Shown: in pieces, positions 1 to 11,054 of the stretch
Layout of the letters: each line of letters starts with the position of its first letter
Position numbering within the stretch: position 1 is the stretch's first letter
Assembly (NCBI GenBank): GCA_014529385.2
Contig: CM043959.1
Location: 90,798,529-90,862,528 of the forward strand
Length of the DNA: 64,000 nt
Source of the DNA: Adiantum capillus-veneris
Lineage: Eukaryota > Streptophyta > Polypodiopsida > Polypodiales > Pteridaceae
Direction of reading: 5' to 3'
The notes under the pieces: generated by a model
What the model saw: only the letters and a program-made list of their open reading frames with translations
What the model was told of the DNA's origin: nothing
Databases searched by the model: none
Translations under genes and position numbers: made by a program

Positions 1-25
1 TTGCAAAAATACAGACGAAAGCACT

Positions 26-705
26 TTGACAAAGACTTCCAGAAGTGGAGTGCACGAACCAAGTCCACAGAAGATCCAGAAGAGCAACCCCACTTTGCTT
101 GTGCGGCACGACACATGTTTGTACAAGTTGGACATCTTTGATTTAAACATTACGTATGTTGTAGGTTATACTAATCTTTGTCACGGTGGCTCAAAACATT
201 ATTTGTTGTCTTATAGATGGTGGAGAGATGCTCTAGTCTTTCCCATTCGAAAGCACCCCACTGATGCATGGTGCAGGTCAGAGAGAGAGGAGATAGGCTT
301 ATATCCGGACGCGTGGATAGATGACTTGCGGCCCTTGGTGGCTGGATTACCCGGACAAGGAGTACCCACCCAAAGAGGAAGCACTTTACATAGGTATCGT
401 ACTATGTAGATTTTGCCTTTGCCATCATGCAATATGACATGGGCACAATAACTTTCTTTTTTTAATCAATAGCGGAGCATGCTGCTTCACGAAAGAAAGC
501 CGTTGTGATAGAGGATGCACTCTCTCCTAACACAACAAAGAAGCTGGCCTCAAAGAAACCGGACTCAAAGAAAGATACAAAGATTGGCTCCACATCGGCC
601 CCGCAAGCACCCTTGGCTGACCGGAAACATGGGAAGAGAAGGAAGAGAGTTGTTGCCTCCACTGAAAGTGAGAGAGCGAGCATGTGGTTGAGGAGTATTT
701 TGTAG
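26..705 (+). other. Unrecognised coding-like remnant
   Basis: The plus strand has an open stretch at 26-409 and another at 505-705. The first encodes a Trp/Arg-rich segment (RWWRDALVFP near residue 66, then DAWIDDLRPLVAG). The second is Lys-rich and reads like a nuclear or linker segment. They are in different frames, and a T-rich stretch with a possible acceptor near 471 lies between them, so they could be exons of one gene or debris of a mobile element. I recognise no family and assign no function. An overlapping minus-strand frame is treated as a shadow. Confidence 0.2.
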
Positions 706-1190
706 AAGTCAGCGATAGTGCTCAGAGACTTGGTGCTATGAGCCACAGTGTACCAACACTTTCCTTCACTTCGAGACCAGTAGGGGGCACCTAGGAGTCC
801 CCCCTTCATGTTCACCATCATAAGGTAGGGCTGCAGAGGACCTATCGGACATGGCTAGAGTGGTCGGAGAAAACCCTCCAGATACATGAAAATGGTTAAT
901 GTTGTGTTGTTTTCTTTAGCATTGCATGCTAGCTATATTTGATCTTATGTTGAACATACATATATGCATGTAGAGCCATGCCACCTTGTAGTTCATGCTA
1001 GTGTCAAGCGCTTGGCAAAAGATATTCCAGATGTGTTGTGCAATAACAGGTAGACGATGCTTTTTTTCCTTCATAGTTATGTCCACAATTTTAGTGCTAA
1101 CAAAGATTGCCCGCAGTTCTATGCACTCACTACGTAGATTCTTGGGCTCTCCAGCAAAAATAGGGAAAATGAACCTTGCCTTGAGATTGG

Positions 1191-2510
1191 GTGGCGTATG
1201 TTTCATGTACATGGCCTTTCCTTTACACACTACGCCACATGCAGCTAGCATGGGTGCAGTTCCTTTATGGAACCGATGGTAGCAAGCTTGTGGATGTTGC
1301 GTTCCTTCTCACAACCGAGTTTCTTTTGGTTGATGGCATGTTTGTGGCAACATGTCGTGCAGAACATCTGTCCATTGTCACTTCAAAGGCAGAGGGCGCT
1401 CATTTCCAGTTGTTGAGGATATTGTACATACAGTTGTCGGAGTCTAGCTGCACGACTATTTACGACTATGTAGAGGGGGTATGCTGTTTTCTGTTTTGAT
1501 ATTGATCAGTATTTTTGTTGTTCACATTTCAAAATATCTACGTTTTAATGTTATTCGCAGGTTGGTACTTTGGTTCTAGTCATTTTTTCACCCCCTAAAA
1601 CTGGCGGGTGTCGGATTTTGAGGTATGATTGAGTGGATGGAGAGATTACAGAAAAAGTACATGGCTTCTCTATAGATGACAACATGTTGTGGGAGAAGCT
1701 ACCAGGTACAAATTCCACACAGTGGATGCTTGATCGTATGGGTATGCCTTATCGTAGAGGTGTTGAGAGGAGTCTAGTGTTTGCGAGGTGCTAGAAACTT
1801 ATTGGATTTTTTTACTTCGTGTTCCTAAGAAATTGGAGGTATAACAAATCTAATGATTTTCGTTGTTTTGTAGCTGGCTACTAAGTATCTTCACAAACAT
1901 GGGAGATGCTGTGTTGGACTATTTTGCAAAAGTGGGGACATTGGCAACACAATGTTTACTGTTATGCAAGCATTGCATCAGTTGTGAGAAGGATTGGTCA
2001 GTTTTTAGTTTGTCTAGGGCCGGCTCAGGAGTGACAGAGTTCATGTAACTAAGCATCCAAAGCAGGTGATAGAGTAGATTCATCCACTGGAGCCACCCTT
2101 CCCGACACCACTCAACAGTCAACGGGGAACAATAGCAGCTCCACGTACTACTTTCATGGCCCCAATGTTGGCATGACGTGCAACTGGACCATCCACCAGT
2201 GCATTCAATGCCTCCACATCTGAGGCCCCACCCGAAGTTGATCCATTGCCTCTTTCAATAACTATAGGCCTCCCCACATATGGTTCATACCCTCTGCCAT
2301 TTGGAGGAGTTCCCCCACCATTTGGTGCATTGCCCCCATTGGCACGACCTTTGTTTCCTCCCGGAGCATATGGCCCCCCGCCGCCCTTCTTTCATCCATC
2401 TCACCCATGATGTATTGCCCCCCCCCCCCCCTAATATGTATTTACTTTTGATGCAATGGAACACATGGATTTGGGGTTTGCTATATCAAATAGACCATAA
2501 TTGTGTGTAA
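1191..2510 (+). pseudogene. Decayed multi-exon gene-like region, unknown family
   Basis: The plus strand has a coding-like block ending in a possible donor near 1480. A pyrimidine-rich stretch with acceptor ttattcgcag ends at 1560, and further coding-like blocks follow, broken by stops and frame changes. The 3' part (about 2260-2430) reads Pro/Gly/Phe-rich in one frame and ends in a run of 14 C (2418-2431). No block is longer than about 100 codons and no known domain is visible. The pattern suggests a degenerate intron-containing gene or a transposon-borne gene. No function is assigned. Confidence 0.25.
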
Positions 2511-2636
2511 GATACTTCTCTTTGTCTTATCAATAGTGTATTGAATGCATCCATGGTGGTAAATCATGTTTTTTCTTGAATGTAAGTTGGCACTGAACGT
2601 GCAATCTTCATCAATGTTACATTTTAGTTGAAAACG

Positions 2637-2662
2637 GAGAGAGAGAGAGAGAGAGAGAGAGG
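2637..2662. repeat. (GA)n microsatellite
   Basis: A short pure GA dinucleotide run. Just downstream (2685-2745) the motif gctcgcc occurs three times in AT-rich sequence. Confidence 0.9.
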
Positions 2663-3244
2663 TAGATAAAGTATCTTTTTAGAATTCGCTCGCCCAATTC
2701 TCAAAAAGCGCTCGCCAAAAATTGCTCGCCCGAAAATTGCACCCGAACACAAACAATGTGTGTAAGCAAGTAGCTTGTGTGTATCTGTAGCATGTGCAAC
2801 AAGCTAGGTGCATGTGAAAACTAGTATATTAGTAGCTCTTTGTAATCTCTTTTGTGTGCAATAATCAACTTAATTTTCATTTACTCTATTGTGCAATAGT
2901 TTCTCTCTAAAGCTCTACACTAACCTCTCCAAGCATTCCATTAGCATGAATGGCTCACTAATACACCCGCCGTAACTCTTCAATGCATGCATTGCACACA
3001 TAATGCATACCTGATGCATCCAATGCACACAAGTGGTACTATGCACACACATACTCCACCATAGCGAGCTCACATAGGATGGAGAAACGATGCACATTTG
3101 AATGAATTTTAAATTATTCTACTTACATAAGTGGTAATTTGACTCAAAACTATAAAAAATCCAAAAGTTTAATAAGAAAAAAGGGATTATTTTATTGTCT
3201 CCCACATGTACATGTATTCTTTTCTAATACCGTATGAATGCACT

Positions 3245-3278
<34 letters not shown>

Positions 3279-4557
3279 TTTGGCATTCTCTAAGTGCAAA
3301 ATGCACACACATGCACATGATGCATGCATTGTACACACAATCTTCACATGATGCACCAAATGTACACATAATATTGTCCCCATCATGTACACATATACCC
3401 ACATAATCTCCACATAATGCACACAAAACCAAAACAAATGCAAATAAAAGCGATTGAGCAAAAAGAAAATAAAACTTTAGAAACAAAAACAAATTCAACC
3501 TAGGACCTAAGCCAAACAAAACATTGGGGTGGCAACTTATAGTAAATTCATCACAAAAGAACCATCTTCCTTGTACCACATAAAAATAGGGGAGTCTATT
3601 AGATTGAATGCCCTCCACCATTATATAGATGTGACAAAAATGGAATAACATGCATTCTAGTGATGGAACTTGATTGTCCTTCTCATTGTACATGGCCATT
3701 GAATAGTTAGGGTCAAACAGGTCCCTTGCGTCATTTGATTCTAATGCTTATACCTAATAATCCTATGATACAACATGTACTATCCTTAGTGCATGTGACG
3801 CTGATCATAGAGTCTATTTGAGAGACATACATTAGAGTAACTAGTAATATGGTATTTTATGGCATGATACAGCATCTAAAAGCGAGTATGGCACACCTTT
3901 TCTCCACACATCCCTCCCATAACCCCATCTCCAATAGCACGTCACTATACATCCTATTCCTTCCACATCTTAGAATCTCACGCCTCTTGCTTCCACTATG
4001 GCTTCTTTGCAACCCTATTATGAGCCTCCACATTGCCCCATAGGGCGCAAACATTCATCTCAAGAGCTTGGTCATTGACTGTTGCATTAATCATCTAGAG
4101 ATGGTAGTAGTAGTGCATGTTGGGATGAAAGATCTGCACCCCAAGGCCACCGTGAACTCAGAAGATTGCGATACAACCAAAGACGATATTAGTGGGTAAC
4201 CACTTTTTCTTAACAATCTGTTTTTTTTTAATTCTATTTTGAACCCTGCCAATAAATGTTATTTTTGAACTCTTTGAAAGTTGGAAAAACCCTCCCTTTT
4301 AACTCATGTGCTACATTTGAACATTTTGAGAAGGACTCTTGGGCATTGTTTAATGGTGAATTTGAGCAATTTGATCACTACTTCACAAATGTAAAGGCCC
4401 TTATGATCAAGATTCATTGGTACAAGTGGGAGACAAGGAGAAAAATATATTTATCAGTAAAAAGTTGCTACATCATTACTTCAAACACACATCAAACTAA
4501 TCTTGCATATCTGAAAATGTTCGCTGTCTTCATGGCATTTCAATGCGGTCCTAATAA
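2663..4557. other. Non-coding, AT-rich stretch
   Basis: No convincing gene is seen. It holds many 'tgcacaca/tgcatgca' repeats (about 2930-3430) and an (AT)n run. A 170-codon minus-strand frame (3187-3699) crosses the AT repeat, has poly Tyr-Ile composition and no recognisable domain, so it is not called as a gene. Confidence 0.5.
3247..3276. repeat. (AT)n microsatellite
   Basis: An uninterrupted AT dinucleotide run of about 30 bp inside the non-coding stretch. Confidence 0.9.
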
Positions 4558-5688
4558 TTAAAGCATTTCAACGAGGTAATAATCAAAAGTTAGCAATCCT
4601 AATGGCATTTGCATGAGGTAATAACCAGAACCAAAGAGATGATGACTAGTTGTTGAGTGGGGTTCAATGTAAGGCGGATCTATGTCAAGGAAGAACGTAC
4701 CTATAGGCTTGATAACACTGCGGAGAATGGTGGGGTGGATGACGGCCGCCTTCTCAGAAATAGTGTCGATGCTAGGAAGATAGCGACCAATATCCCGTGC
4801 ATTGATACTACTTGAAGGGGGCGATGCACCACTAGTAGTGAGGAACATCCGCACCTTATCCACATAAGCTTGTTCAACAGGCGAGAGGAGAGGAGACCTT
4901 CCTAAGCCTACTTCAAGGTAAGCTTTGGATGAGTAGGTGAGAGCTGAACTGTGTTGTTGAAGAGAAATCTCATTTGGAAAGACGTCCTCCACAAAGGCTA
5001 CAAGTGAGTTCGACTCCATTGCGGGAAGGTCCATGCATGTGGCACTCCAGATGACGAGGGTTCGAATCCATACATAGTGTAGGAGACTCCACGAGCCCGG
5101 AAGAAACACGCTGCTGCTTTTATGTCGAAGCAGGCAATCCAAAACCATCGTGGCTGCCTTTGGGGACAGAAGCTGCAAGAAAGGCCTGCATGCGGTGCAG
5201 CAATGGGGTCCAAGAGAGATACACAGCCACCCCACCATAATATCGACGTCGATGCTGAGAAGGCCAGGTGAAGAGCAGATGAGCGTTAGGATTGGAGCGA
5301 GAACGGTAGGCGAGTTGCTCAGCGTTTGGAGGGTGTCGAAAATGACGCTGTGGAGACGAGCTTTCAGGTCAAGTACGATGGCGAGGACGGAGGCGGCGTG
5401 CAGAACAGAGAAGGCGGTGGGGAGGTCGAGGGAATCGGTGATGGTGTCGGTGTAGAGGAACTCGAGGGCGGGGAGCAGAGCGGTGGAGGGGATGGAGCCC
5501 ACATGGACAGTGTGGTCAAGGTGTGTATTGGTGCAGAGAATGGCGTGGAAGAAGGAGGAGCGAGCCATGAGCAGGGAACGAACCGCATGCAGCGTCACGC
5601 CATCCTTGCAGAGCAAACGCAGGTTGCTGCAGAGAGGCTGGTTAATCATGCATCGGAGTCCCATTCGCAGTTGTGTGAATGTCTCCAT
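4558..5688 (-). CDS. BTB/POZ domain protein (single exon)
   Basis: This is an uninterrupted 376-codon frame. Residues about 15-115 look like a plant BTB/POZ domain: a short strand-helix start (MINQPLCSNLRLLCKDG), the 'HAVRSLLMARSSFFHAIL' helix pair, a VHVGSIPSTAL strand, then EFLYTDTITDSLDLPTAF leading to an Ala/Leu-rich helix. The remaining 250 residues are helical and resemble the C-terminal part of plant BTB proteins without a MATH or NPH3 signature. BTB proteins usually act as homo- or heterodimers and often as substrate adaptors for CUL3 ubiquitin ligases; that role here is inference from family. The ATG at 5688 was chosen because an in-frame stop lies about 14 codons upstream with no intervening ATG. 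An Asp-rich in-frame stretch upstream of the ATG leaves room for an upstream exon. No obvious decay and no TE domain, so it is the best host-gene candidate in the window. Confidence 0.75.
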   Translation of the reverse strand: METFTQLRMGLRCMINQPLCSNLRLLCKDGVTLHAVRSLLMARSSFFHAILCTNTHLDHTVHVGSIPSTALLPALEFLYTDTITDSLDLPTAFSVLHAASVLAIVLDLKARLHSVIFDTLQTLSNSPTVLAPILTLICSSPGLLSIDVDIMVGWLCISLGPHCCTACRPFLQLLSPKAATMVLDCLLRHKSSSVFLPGSWSLLHYVWIRTLVIWSATCMDLPAMESNSLVAFVEDVFPNEISLQQHSSALTYSSKAYLEVGLGRSPLLSPVEQAYVDKVRMFLTTSGASPPSSSINARDIGRYLPSIDTISEKAAVIHPTILRSVIKPIGTFFLDIDPPYIEPHSTTSHHLFGSGYYLMQMPLGLLTFDYYLVEML

Positions 5689-6514
5689 TAGCCTGCTGCA
5701 GCTCTTGCGGTCATCATCATCATCAATGTACTAGTCCAGCTCCCCTAGACTGTCACCCTGCACATGCACACGAATGTTCTCCATGCTTCAGCTCCTTGCT
5801 TTTTTCTGTCTGCGTTATAAGTGTTCTCTATCGGCAGCCTTCTTTACCGCAGTTAGCCCAACAGAGATACTCGGTGCCTTGCTGGCCCTTTTCATCCCCA
5901 TGCTCATTTCAGTCGGGACTTCTCTAGTATCAACCCTCGATATTTTCGTTGTAAGGAGCGTCCGATCCATTTTGGAAAGTAAGGCAATCCATTTGGATGG
6001 CATCTTTGACTTTGACCTGCATAAAAGGAAAATTAAAGTAAGCACATTCAAGTTAATACAAAGTAAATTAAGACATAAATATAAGAAGTTTTAGAAGTTT
6101 TTTCTCCATGAGAAAACGAAGAACGACGGTGCCATCGTTGCTCAAAGTGATAAGAGTGAGTTTTTATGCAAAAGGCGTTATATTTTTAACTATCTCCTCT
6201 TTTAATATTGAATATTTAACACCTATCGTTTTTTGAGCAATGAATATTTAATCCCTCTCGATTTTTGAGCAATGAATATTTGCACCTTCAATTTTCTCAC
6301 TTGTTGAGATATTCACACTTCAAAGTGAGAATCAAGGTGTGGAAAATGGCCCTTTTTATCATGTTGAGAAAAATTCTAAAACTTGTTGTGTATCAGTACA
6401 AAATAAGTCTAGCACAACACCATACACTTCAAATCACCTTGCTGAAGTGATTGTGGTGTTGAAGTGACTCTTGATTCTCACTTTTCTATATCTCTATTCT
6501 CGCTGTTCTGCATC

Positions 6515-6515
<1 letters not shown>
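5689..6515. other. Upstream region of the BTB gene, no gene seen
   Basis: This stretch lies 5' of the minus-strand BTB gene and should hold its 5' UTR and promoter. A 106-codon plus-strand frame (5774-6094) and a 78-codon minus-strand frame cover the same bases. Neither has a recognisable domain, so neither is called. Confidence 0.4.
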
Positions 6516-6598
<83 letters not shown>

Positions 6599-6599
6599 T
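6516..6599. repeat. Compound (CT)n(CA)n microsatellite
   Basis: A (CT)n run of about 55 bp passes directly into a (CA)n run of about 27 bp. Confidence 0.95.
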
Positions 6600-6617
6600 T
6601 CCTATCTTTCAATACTG

Positions 6618-6735
6618 AGTAGGTATACCCATTCTACACACCTAGGTATTGAGTATGACATTCAATGTGGTCACAAGATTTTCTTCATGGAGTCTCCACC
6701 TATGTGTTGGCATGCCCAAGTCTATATAACTTATT
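6618..6735 (+). repeat. Dispersed repeat, copy 1 (copy 2 at 37262-37365)
   Basis: This roughly 110-bp stretch is clearly similar to 37262-37365 in the same orientation. Both include 'ggtataccca' and 'cacaagattttctt' and can be read as a conserved peptide containing HKIFFMES and a CWH motif. It is likely one exon of an unrecognised repeated gene or mobile element. The alpha retrotransposon nest inserted directly at its right edge (6741). Confidence 0.6.
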
Positions 6736-6740
6736 GTAGT
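6736..6740. repeat. Target-site duplication (left), GTAGT
   Basis: GTAGT immediately precedes the left LTR of the alpha nest. The same five bases directly follow the right LTR at 25334-25338, as expected for integrase-mediated insertion. Confidence 0.8.
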
Positions 6741-8698
6741 TGTAACATTTAATGGCCTAATAACTTATGTGTAGCGGAAATTAGCATGAACATAGTGGGC
6801 ATTTCATTAGAATAGATTCCTAATGAGAATTACAAGAGTGCTTGGGTGGAGAGAGCAACAAAAAGCATAACACCTAGTTAGATAGCATCTACAATACTTT
6901 CAAAAGAGAGAGAAATTAAGCTATTGACAACATTTGAGGACCGGATTTTCATGGAGCAGGTCCCCCCTCCAAAAGGCTTTGTATTATGGTTTCTCCCATC
7001 AAGAGAGACATTTTACAATACAATTCTTTGTGTTCCTTCAAGACTAGCTAGTGCAATGAAGATGGAAACTCATCGACAATACTTTCAAAAGAGAGAGAAA
7101 TTAAGCTATTGACAACATTTGAGGACCGGATTTTCATGGAGCCGGTCCCCCCTCCAAAAGGCTTTGTATTATGGTTTCTCCCATCAAGAGAGACATTTTA
7201 CAATACAATTCTTTGTGTTCCTTCAAGACTAGCTAGTGCAATGAAGATGGAAACTCATCGACAATACTCTCAAAAGAGAGAGAAATTAAGCTATTGACAA
7301 CAGTTGAGGACCGGATTTTCATGGAGCCGGTCCCCCCTCCAAAAGGCTTTGTATTATGGTTTCTCCCATCAAGAGAGACATTTTACAATACAATTCTTTG
7401 TGTTCCTTCAAGACTAGCTAGTGCAATGAAGATGGAAACTTCATGCACTAAGCAAAACACTTAACAAACACAACTTGAATTATCCCCGTTCTCAGACCCA
7501 AGACCTCACACACCTTCAAAGATGGTGAGAGCTAGCAGGGTATGAGAGTAGATTGAGAGAAAGAAGGAGTATCTTACGAGAAAGATGTACATCTCCTCAC
7601 ATAATCACTCATATGTAGCATAGCTTAGCTTAGTGATTAGCTTGGTAGAGGAGATGAGCATGGATTGAAGCTTGGCTCTTGGTTGGATTTGCATCCACAT
7701 GCCAAGAGAGTGTTGATGTAGGCTTCTATCTCACAAGCTTGGAGTAGGTGATGAGTTCTCCATTAAAGATTGGGAAGAGATAGTCTTCTCTTTCTTCACA
7801 CATGAGCTTGTGTGAGTGTGTGTGTGATAATGCTTTGTAAAAATCAGTCCCCCTCTCTCTCTTGGGCGAGCCCTCTTGCTAATTGCTCTTGCTGCAGCCT
7901 CATTGGCCCTCCCCAAGTCAAGCCAATTACAATTAAGCAGCATAAGTGATAGCCTTCTGACATGTGTCCCCCTTTCCCCTTTTGTGAGAGCTTTAGGTAA
8001 TTAAATAATTAAACTAAACTCTCATTGGACCCCTTTGCCTCCTGGCCAATAGGAATCAGGCAAGCCATGGGGCTCCTGAATGCTCATTGGACCCCTTGGG
8101 AGACTGCCCAATAGTCTTCTAGGAGACTTAATTCTCATTGGTTTCTTTTATTAAATGTTTTTAAAATAATTAAACTAGATTTACTCTAGCTTAATTCTCA
8201 TTGGTCCACTTCAAGGGTCATCCAATAGAAATTGGGCACACCTTGTGGGCATCTGGCCTAGGGAGCTGACATGTGTCCCTCATTCCCTTTGTGTAAAGGG
8301 AGCCTGTGTGTGTGTGTGTGGCTTTCTCTCTCATCCCCTACCTTTAGGGCTCGCCCCCTCCCATGTAGGGATGTGCAAAGACTTTTAGGGCACACACAAA
8401 GCATCCAATTTTCCCTAGGGTTGACCTTTGGACACAACCTTTGAATTTTGGAACCTTAGCATTTTGGAAGTCTTAATGGGCTGAACCTTAGGGTCTTTTT
8501 AGCCCATTGTTGCACATGGCTCTTTTGCAGATGGCCCCCCCTTTGGATCCCTATTTTCCCTCCTTTGGATCCCTATTGTGGCCGGTCTGCTAGCTTAACC
8601 AATATTCTAGCTTTTTCTCCCCTGCCCTTCCCCACATTAAATGATCAGTTTAATATGAGAAAATCATTTAGGAGAATTAGATATTTATTATTATGACA
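6741..8698 (-). repeat. Alpha LTR, outer 3' copy
   Basis: This is the full LTR in reverse orientation (starts TGTAACATTTAATGG, ends ATTATGACA). It is about 370 bp longer than the other alpha LTRs because a 185-bp internal segment is present three times. The sequence just inside it (8699-8713, read on minus as AAGAGAGAGGTAA) is the likely polypurine primer. Confidence 0.9.
6891..7445. repeat. Three tandem copies of a 185-bp LTR segment
   Basis: Units start at 6891, 7076 and 7261, each opening with 'acaatact'. They are nearly identical, differing at a few positions (for example gagcaggtc against gagccggtc). The alpha LTRs at 16390, 19274 and 23771 have a single unit, so the expansion is private to this LTR. 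Confidence 0.95.
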
Positions 8699-8713
8699 TT
8701 ACCTCTCTCTTGA
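8699..8713 (-). promoter_or_regulatory. Polypurine tract of the alpha element
   Basis: On the minus strand the sequence directly before the 3' LTR is purine-rich (AAGAGAGAGGTAA), the position where plus-strand DNA synthesis is primed in LTR retrotransposons. The same sequence flanks the truncated LTR at 20721. Confidence 0.6.
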
Positions 8714-8871
8714 AATCATAGTCATCCTCGACTATGGTGTAGAGAAGATAAAGCATGTTCATGAGTCCTTTTCTTAGCGGGTAGAGGATCCCTATGTTAC
8801 CCTACGACATCATTCCGTAATGGATGACTAGTCCATTTGGCGCTCACTACAACAGGTTGTGTGCTCTTGTG

Positions 8872-9110
8872 ACGCTCTTAGCGACGGAACTACACTGGGT
8901 TTTTATAACCCCCGGCGTCGCTATAACCGTCGCTAAAAGCGTCGCTACGAGAGCGTCGCTATCTGCGTCGCTATAGGCGTCGCTATGAGCGTCGCTATAT
9001 AGCGACGCTCATAGCGACGCAGATAGCGACGCTCTCACAGAAGAGTATAGCGACGCATATAGCGACGCTACAGAGCCATAAATAGCGACGCTTATAGCGA
9101 CGCCTGAGAG
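8872..9110. repeat. CACTA left subterminal repeat array and inverted repeat
   Basis: The 8-bp motif gcgtcgct / agcgacgc recurs more than ten times. It changes orientation at about 8998-9001 (gctatatagc), so the arms on the two sides can fold into a long hairpin. Confidence 0.85.
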
Positions 9111-9468
9111 AATATTTTTTTGGTGGCAGGGCATTGAATGCCCTGCCACCCATCAACCATATTGTACTTGATTCACTTTTTAAAAAAAGTGCAAAGGTAA
9201 ATAATAGACCCAAAATAGTCACCCACAAGACGCATTGTTTGCAAAATTGACAATTGTACACATCATAGACAAATTGAATTGATTGGCAAATGTAATAATG
9301 ACAATTGTACAACATCATAGGCATAAAGAATTGATTGGCAAAAGGAATTGCGGTGACAAATGTAATAATATACATGGTTCAAAAAGACGTATAAAATCCA
9401 TCTCATGATACATAAGCTATGAGAAACCCTAAACTAATGCTATCTAGCTACGGCTAAACTGACGTCGT

Positions 9469-10782
9469 CTAATCAGACGTCTCATCGCGTCCAAGCGGCG
9501 TATCTGTCGGATTCTGCAAAAAAAGACAATAAGACAGTTTTCAGTAAATATAAACATATAACGACATTTATAAAACAATACAAAAAATAAAAAAGAGTAA
9601 ACCCTAATACTAACCATGCCGCCGCGAGAACTGAGAATGTCCATCAGGGCGTTTAAGCCCTTCCTGCCTGCGTACTCGCGCTCGTACGGTGTGGGATCAC
9701 GTCCTGTCATCGACCACTGTCAAAACATACAAAGATTTCATTATGTTAGAACTAAAAAACTCATAAACCCTAAACTATCGAACATGCATAAAGAGCAATG
9801 TGAAAAGACTTACAAAATCGGCCTCAAATGATGCCCATCCACCGCTCCCCAAGTGGTGCGAGCTCCCTGCCTCTACTCGCGCTCTGGCTGCATCCTTTTG
9901 TTGCTTCCACTTGTCGGGATTCTCGCGCGCTGCTTTCTTCGCATTCTTCCAATCTTCTTTGGCCAGCCAATCTGGCCTATTCCACCCATTCTTGATTGCT
10001 TTTTGCACTTCGGAACGCTTGTGTTTGCAGTATTCGCGCATTCGAATCTTCATCAGGTCTTCATTGAAGCGCTGATCCCGTGTTGGAACGGGAAACTCAT
10101 CATGAAGTATGCTGATGACTCTGTTTTTTAAATCACTTGGTACTTCACTCCATTTGTTTAGTATATAGTGTCTAAACAGCTGAGAGCAAAGACCACGCAT
10201 GCGCGAGATCACCTTCTTGCCGTCATCATCCATGATGATGTCGCCGCTGATGTCGACGGAGTAAGGCAAGCCCTCTGGCCGGTGACGCGTGAACCTGGGT
10301 GTCCCGGCAGGGGTCTCTAGCGGCGTGTCGATGGAGGTACGGACGTCAGGTGTCTCCATCGGCGTCTGGGCGCCGAAGCGAGGAGTGTCGAGTGGGGTGG
10401 CTCCTGGCGGAGTAGGTAGAGGTGTGTAGCTTCTAGGAACAGTCAGCCGTGCAAAACCTGGCGTAGACGGCGATGCTGTGGCTGGTGTGGGGGCGGGCAA
10501 AGAAGGGGAGGGTAAAGAGCCTCGTCGAACACGAGGCGGTGTGGAGGCATCGGTGGCGGAATCCCCACAACAACCGCCACCGCCACCACTAGAGCGCCGG
10601 TGTCTAGACGAGTGTGACGCTCGTCTCGTCGACGCCGAAGCTTCGGAGCGTGCCGAATGCTCCGAAAGAGAGGGAGATGCGGATGGTGTAGGAACGCGCG
10701 ATGATGCGCCAGAGCGATGACGCTCCACGTACCACTGTCTCTGCTGCGGTGACAAAGAAGAAAGAAACTCCTCATCATCCAT
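9469..10782 (-). CDS. CACTA accessory protein, plant En/Spm (Transposase_24-like), three exons
   Basis: The predicted coding exons are 10782-9814, 9716-9615 and 9513-9469, giving 371 residues. Introns have donors GTAAGT and GTTAGT and acceptors TTGACAG and TTTGCAG, and the phases agree. The N-terminal third is Ser/Pro/Thr-rich with repeated 'TPxxTP' patterns. Residues about 180-310 are the conserved part, with WSEVPSDLKNRVI, then basic helices ending WKNAKKAARENPDKWKQQ, as in the plant transposase family next to TNP2 in CACTA elements. The family role is binding subterminal repeats during transposition (inferred). The start MDDEEFLSS was chosen because an acceptor-like tttaatgcag lies just upstream. 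No stops or frameshifts are seen. Confidence 0.75.
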
Positions 10783-11054
10783 ACCTGCATTAAACACACG
10801 AATATTTAAACTCCTTATTGAATGAATAGAGTAGACAATGACGCAAAGACCATTAAATACAATGACGTAATGACGCATATAAATACAATGACGCAATGAA
10901 TCGAGTGATAGAAGAGGCAAGTCGAAAACTCAGAATTTTCAATCAAAAGATGTGAGCGCGAGTAGAAAAGAGCGTTACACACCATGGAAGCTACTTAGAG
11001 AGCTAGAGCTTTTACAGCACGGAGCAAAATTGTTCAAATACAATATTTGTGGCT

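Noticed and set aside
55-700. Possible tRNA or small RNA gene near the left edge
   Set aside because: No cloverleaf or internal promoter box pair could be supported here or elsewhere by eye.
3187-3699. 170-codon minus-strand frame with hydrophobic stretches
   Set aside because: It crosses the (AT)n repeat, contains a Tyr-Ile run, and has no recognisable motif or supporting context.
5326-5691. 121-codon plus-strand Glu/Gly-rich frame
   Set aside because: It is the antisense shadow of the BTB domain coding region.
6924-7297. Two identical 62-codon frames
   Set aside because: They lie in the tandem 185-bp LTR units; the repetition is structural, and the single-unit LTRs do not extend it.
8930-9080. 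CRISPR-like array from repeated gcgtcgct units
   Set aside because: The units are 8-12 bp, change orientation, have no constant spacers, and lie in the ends of a CACTA element.
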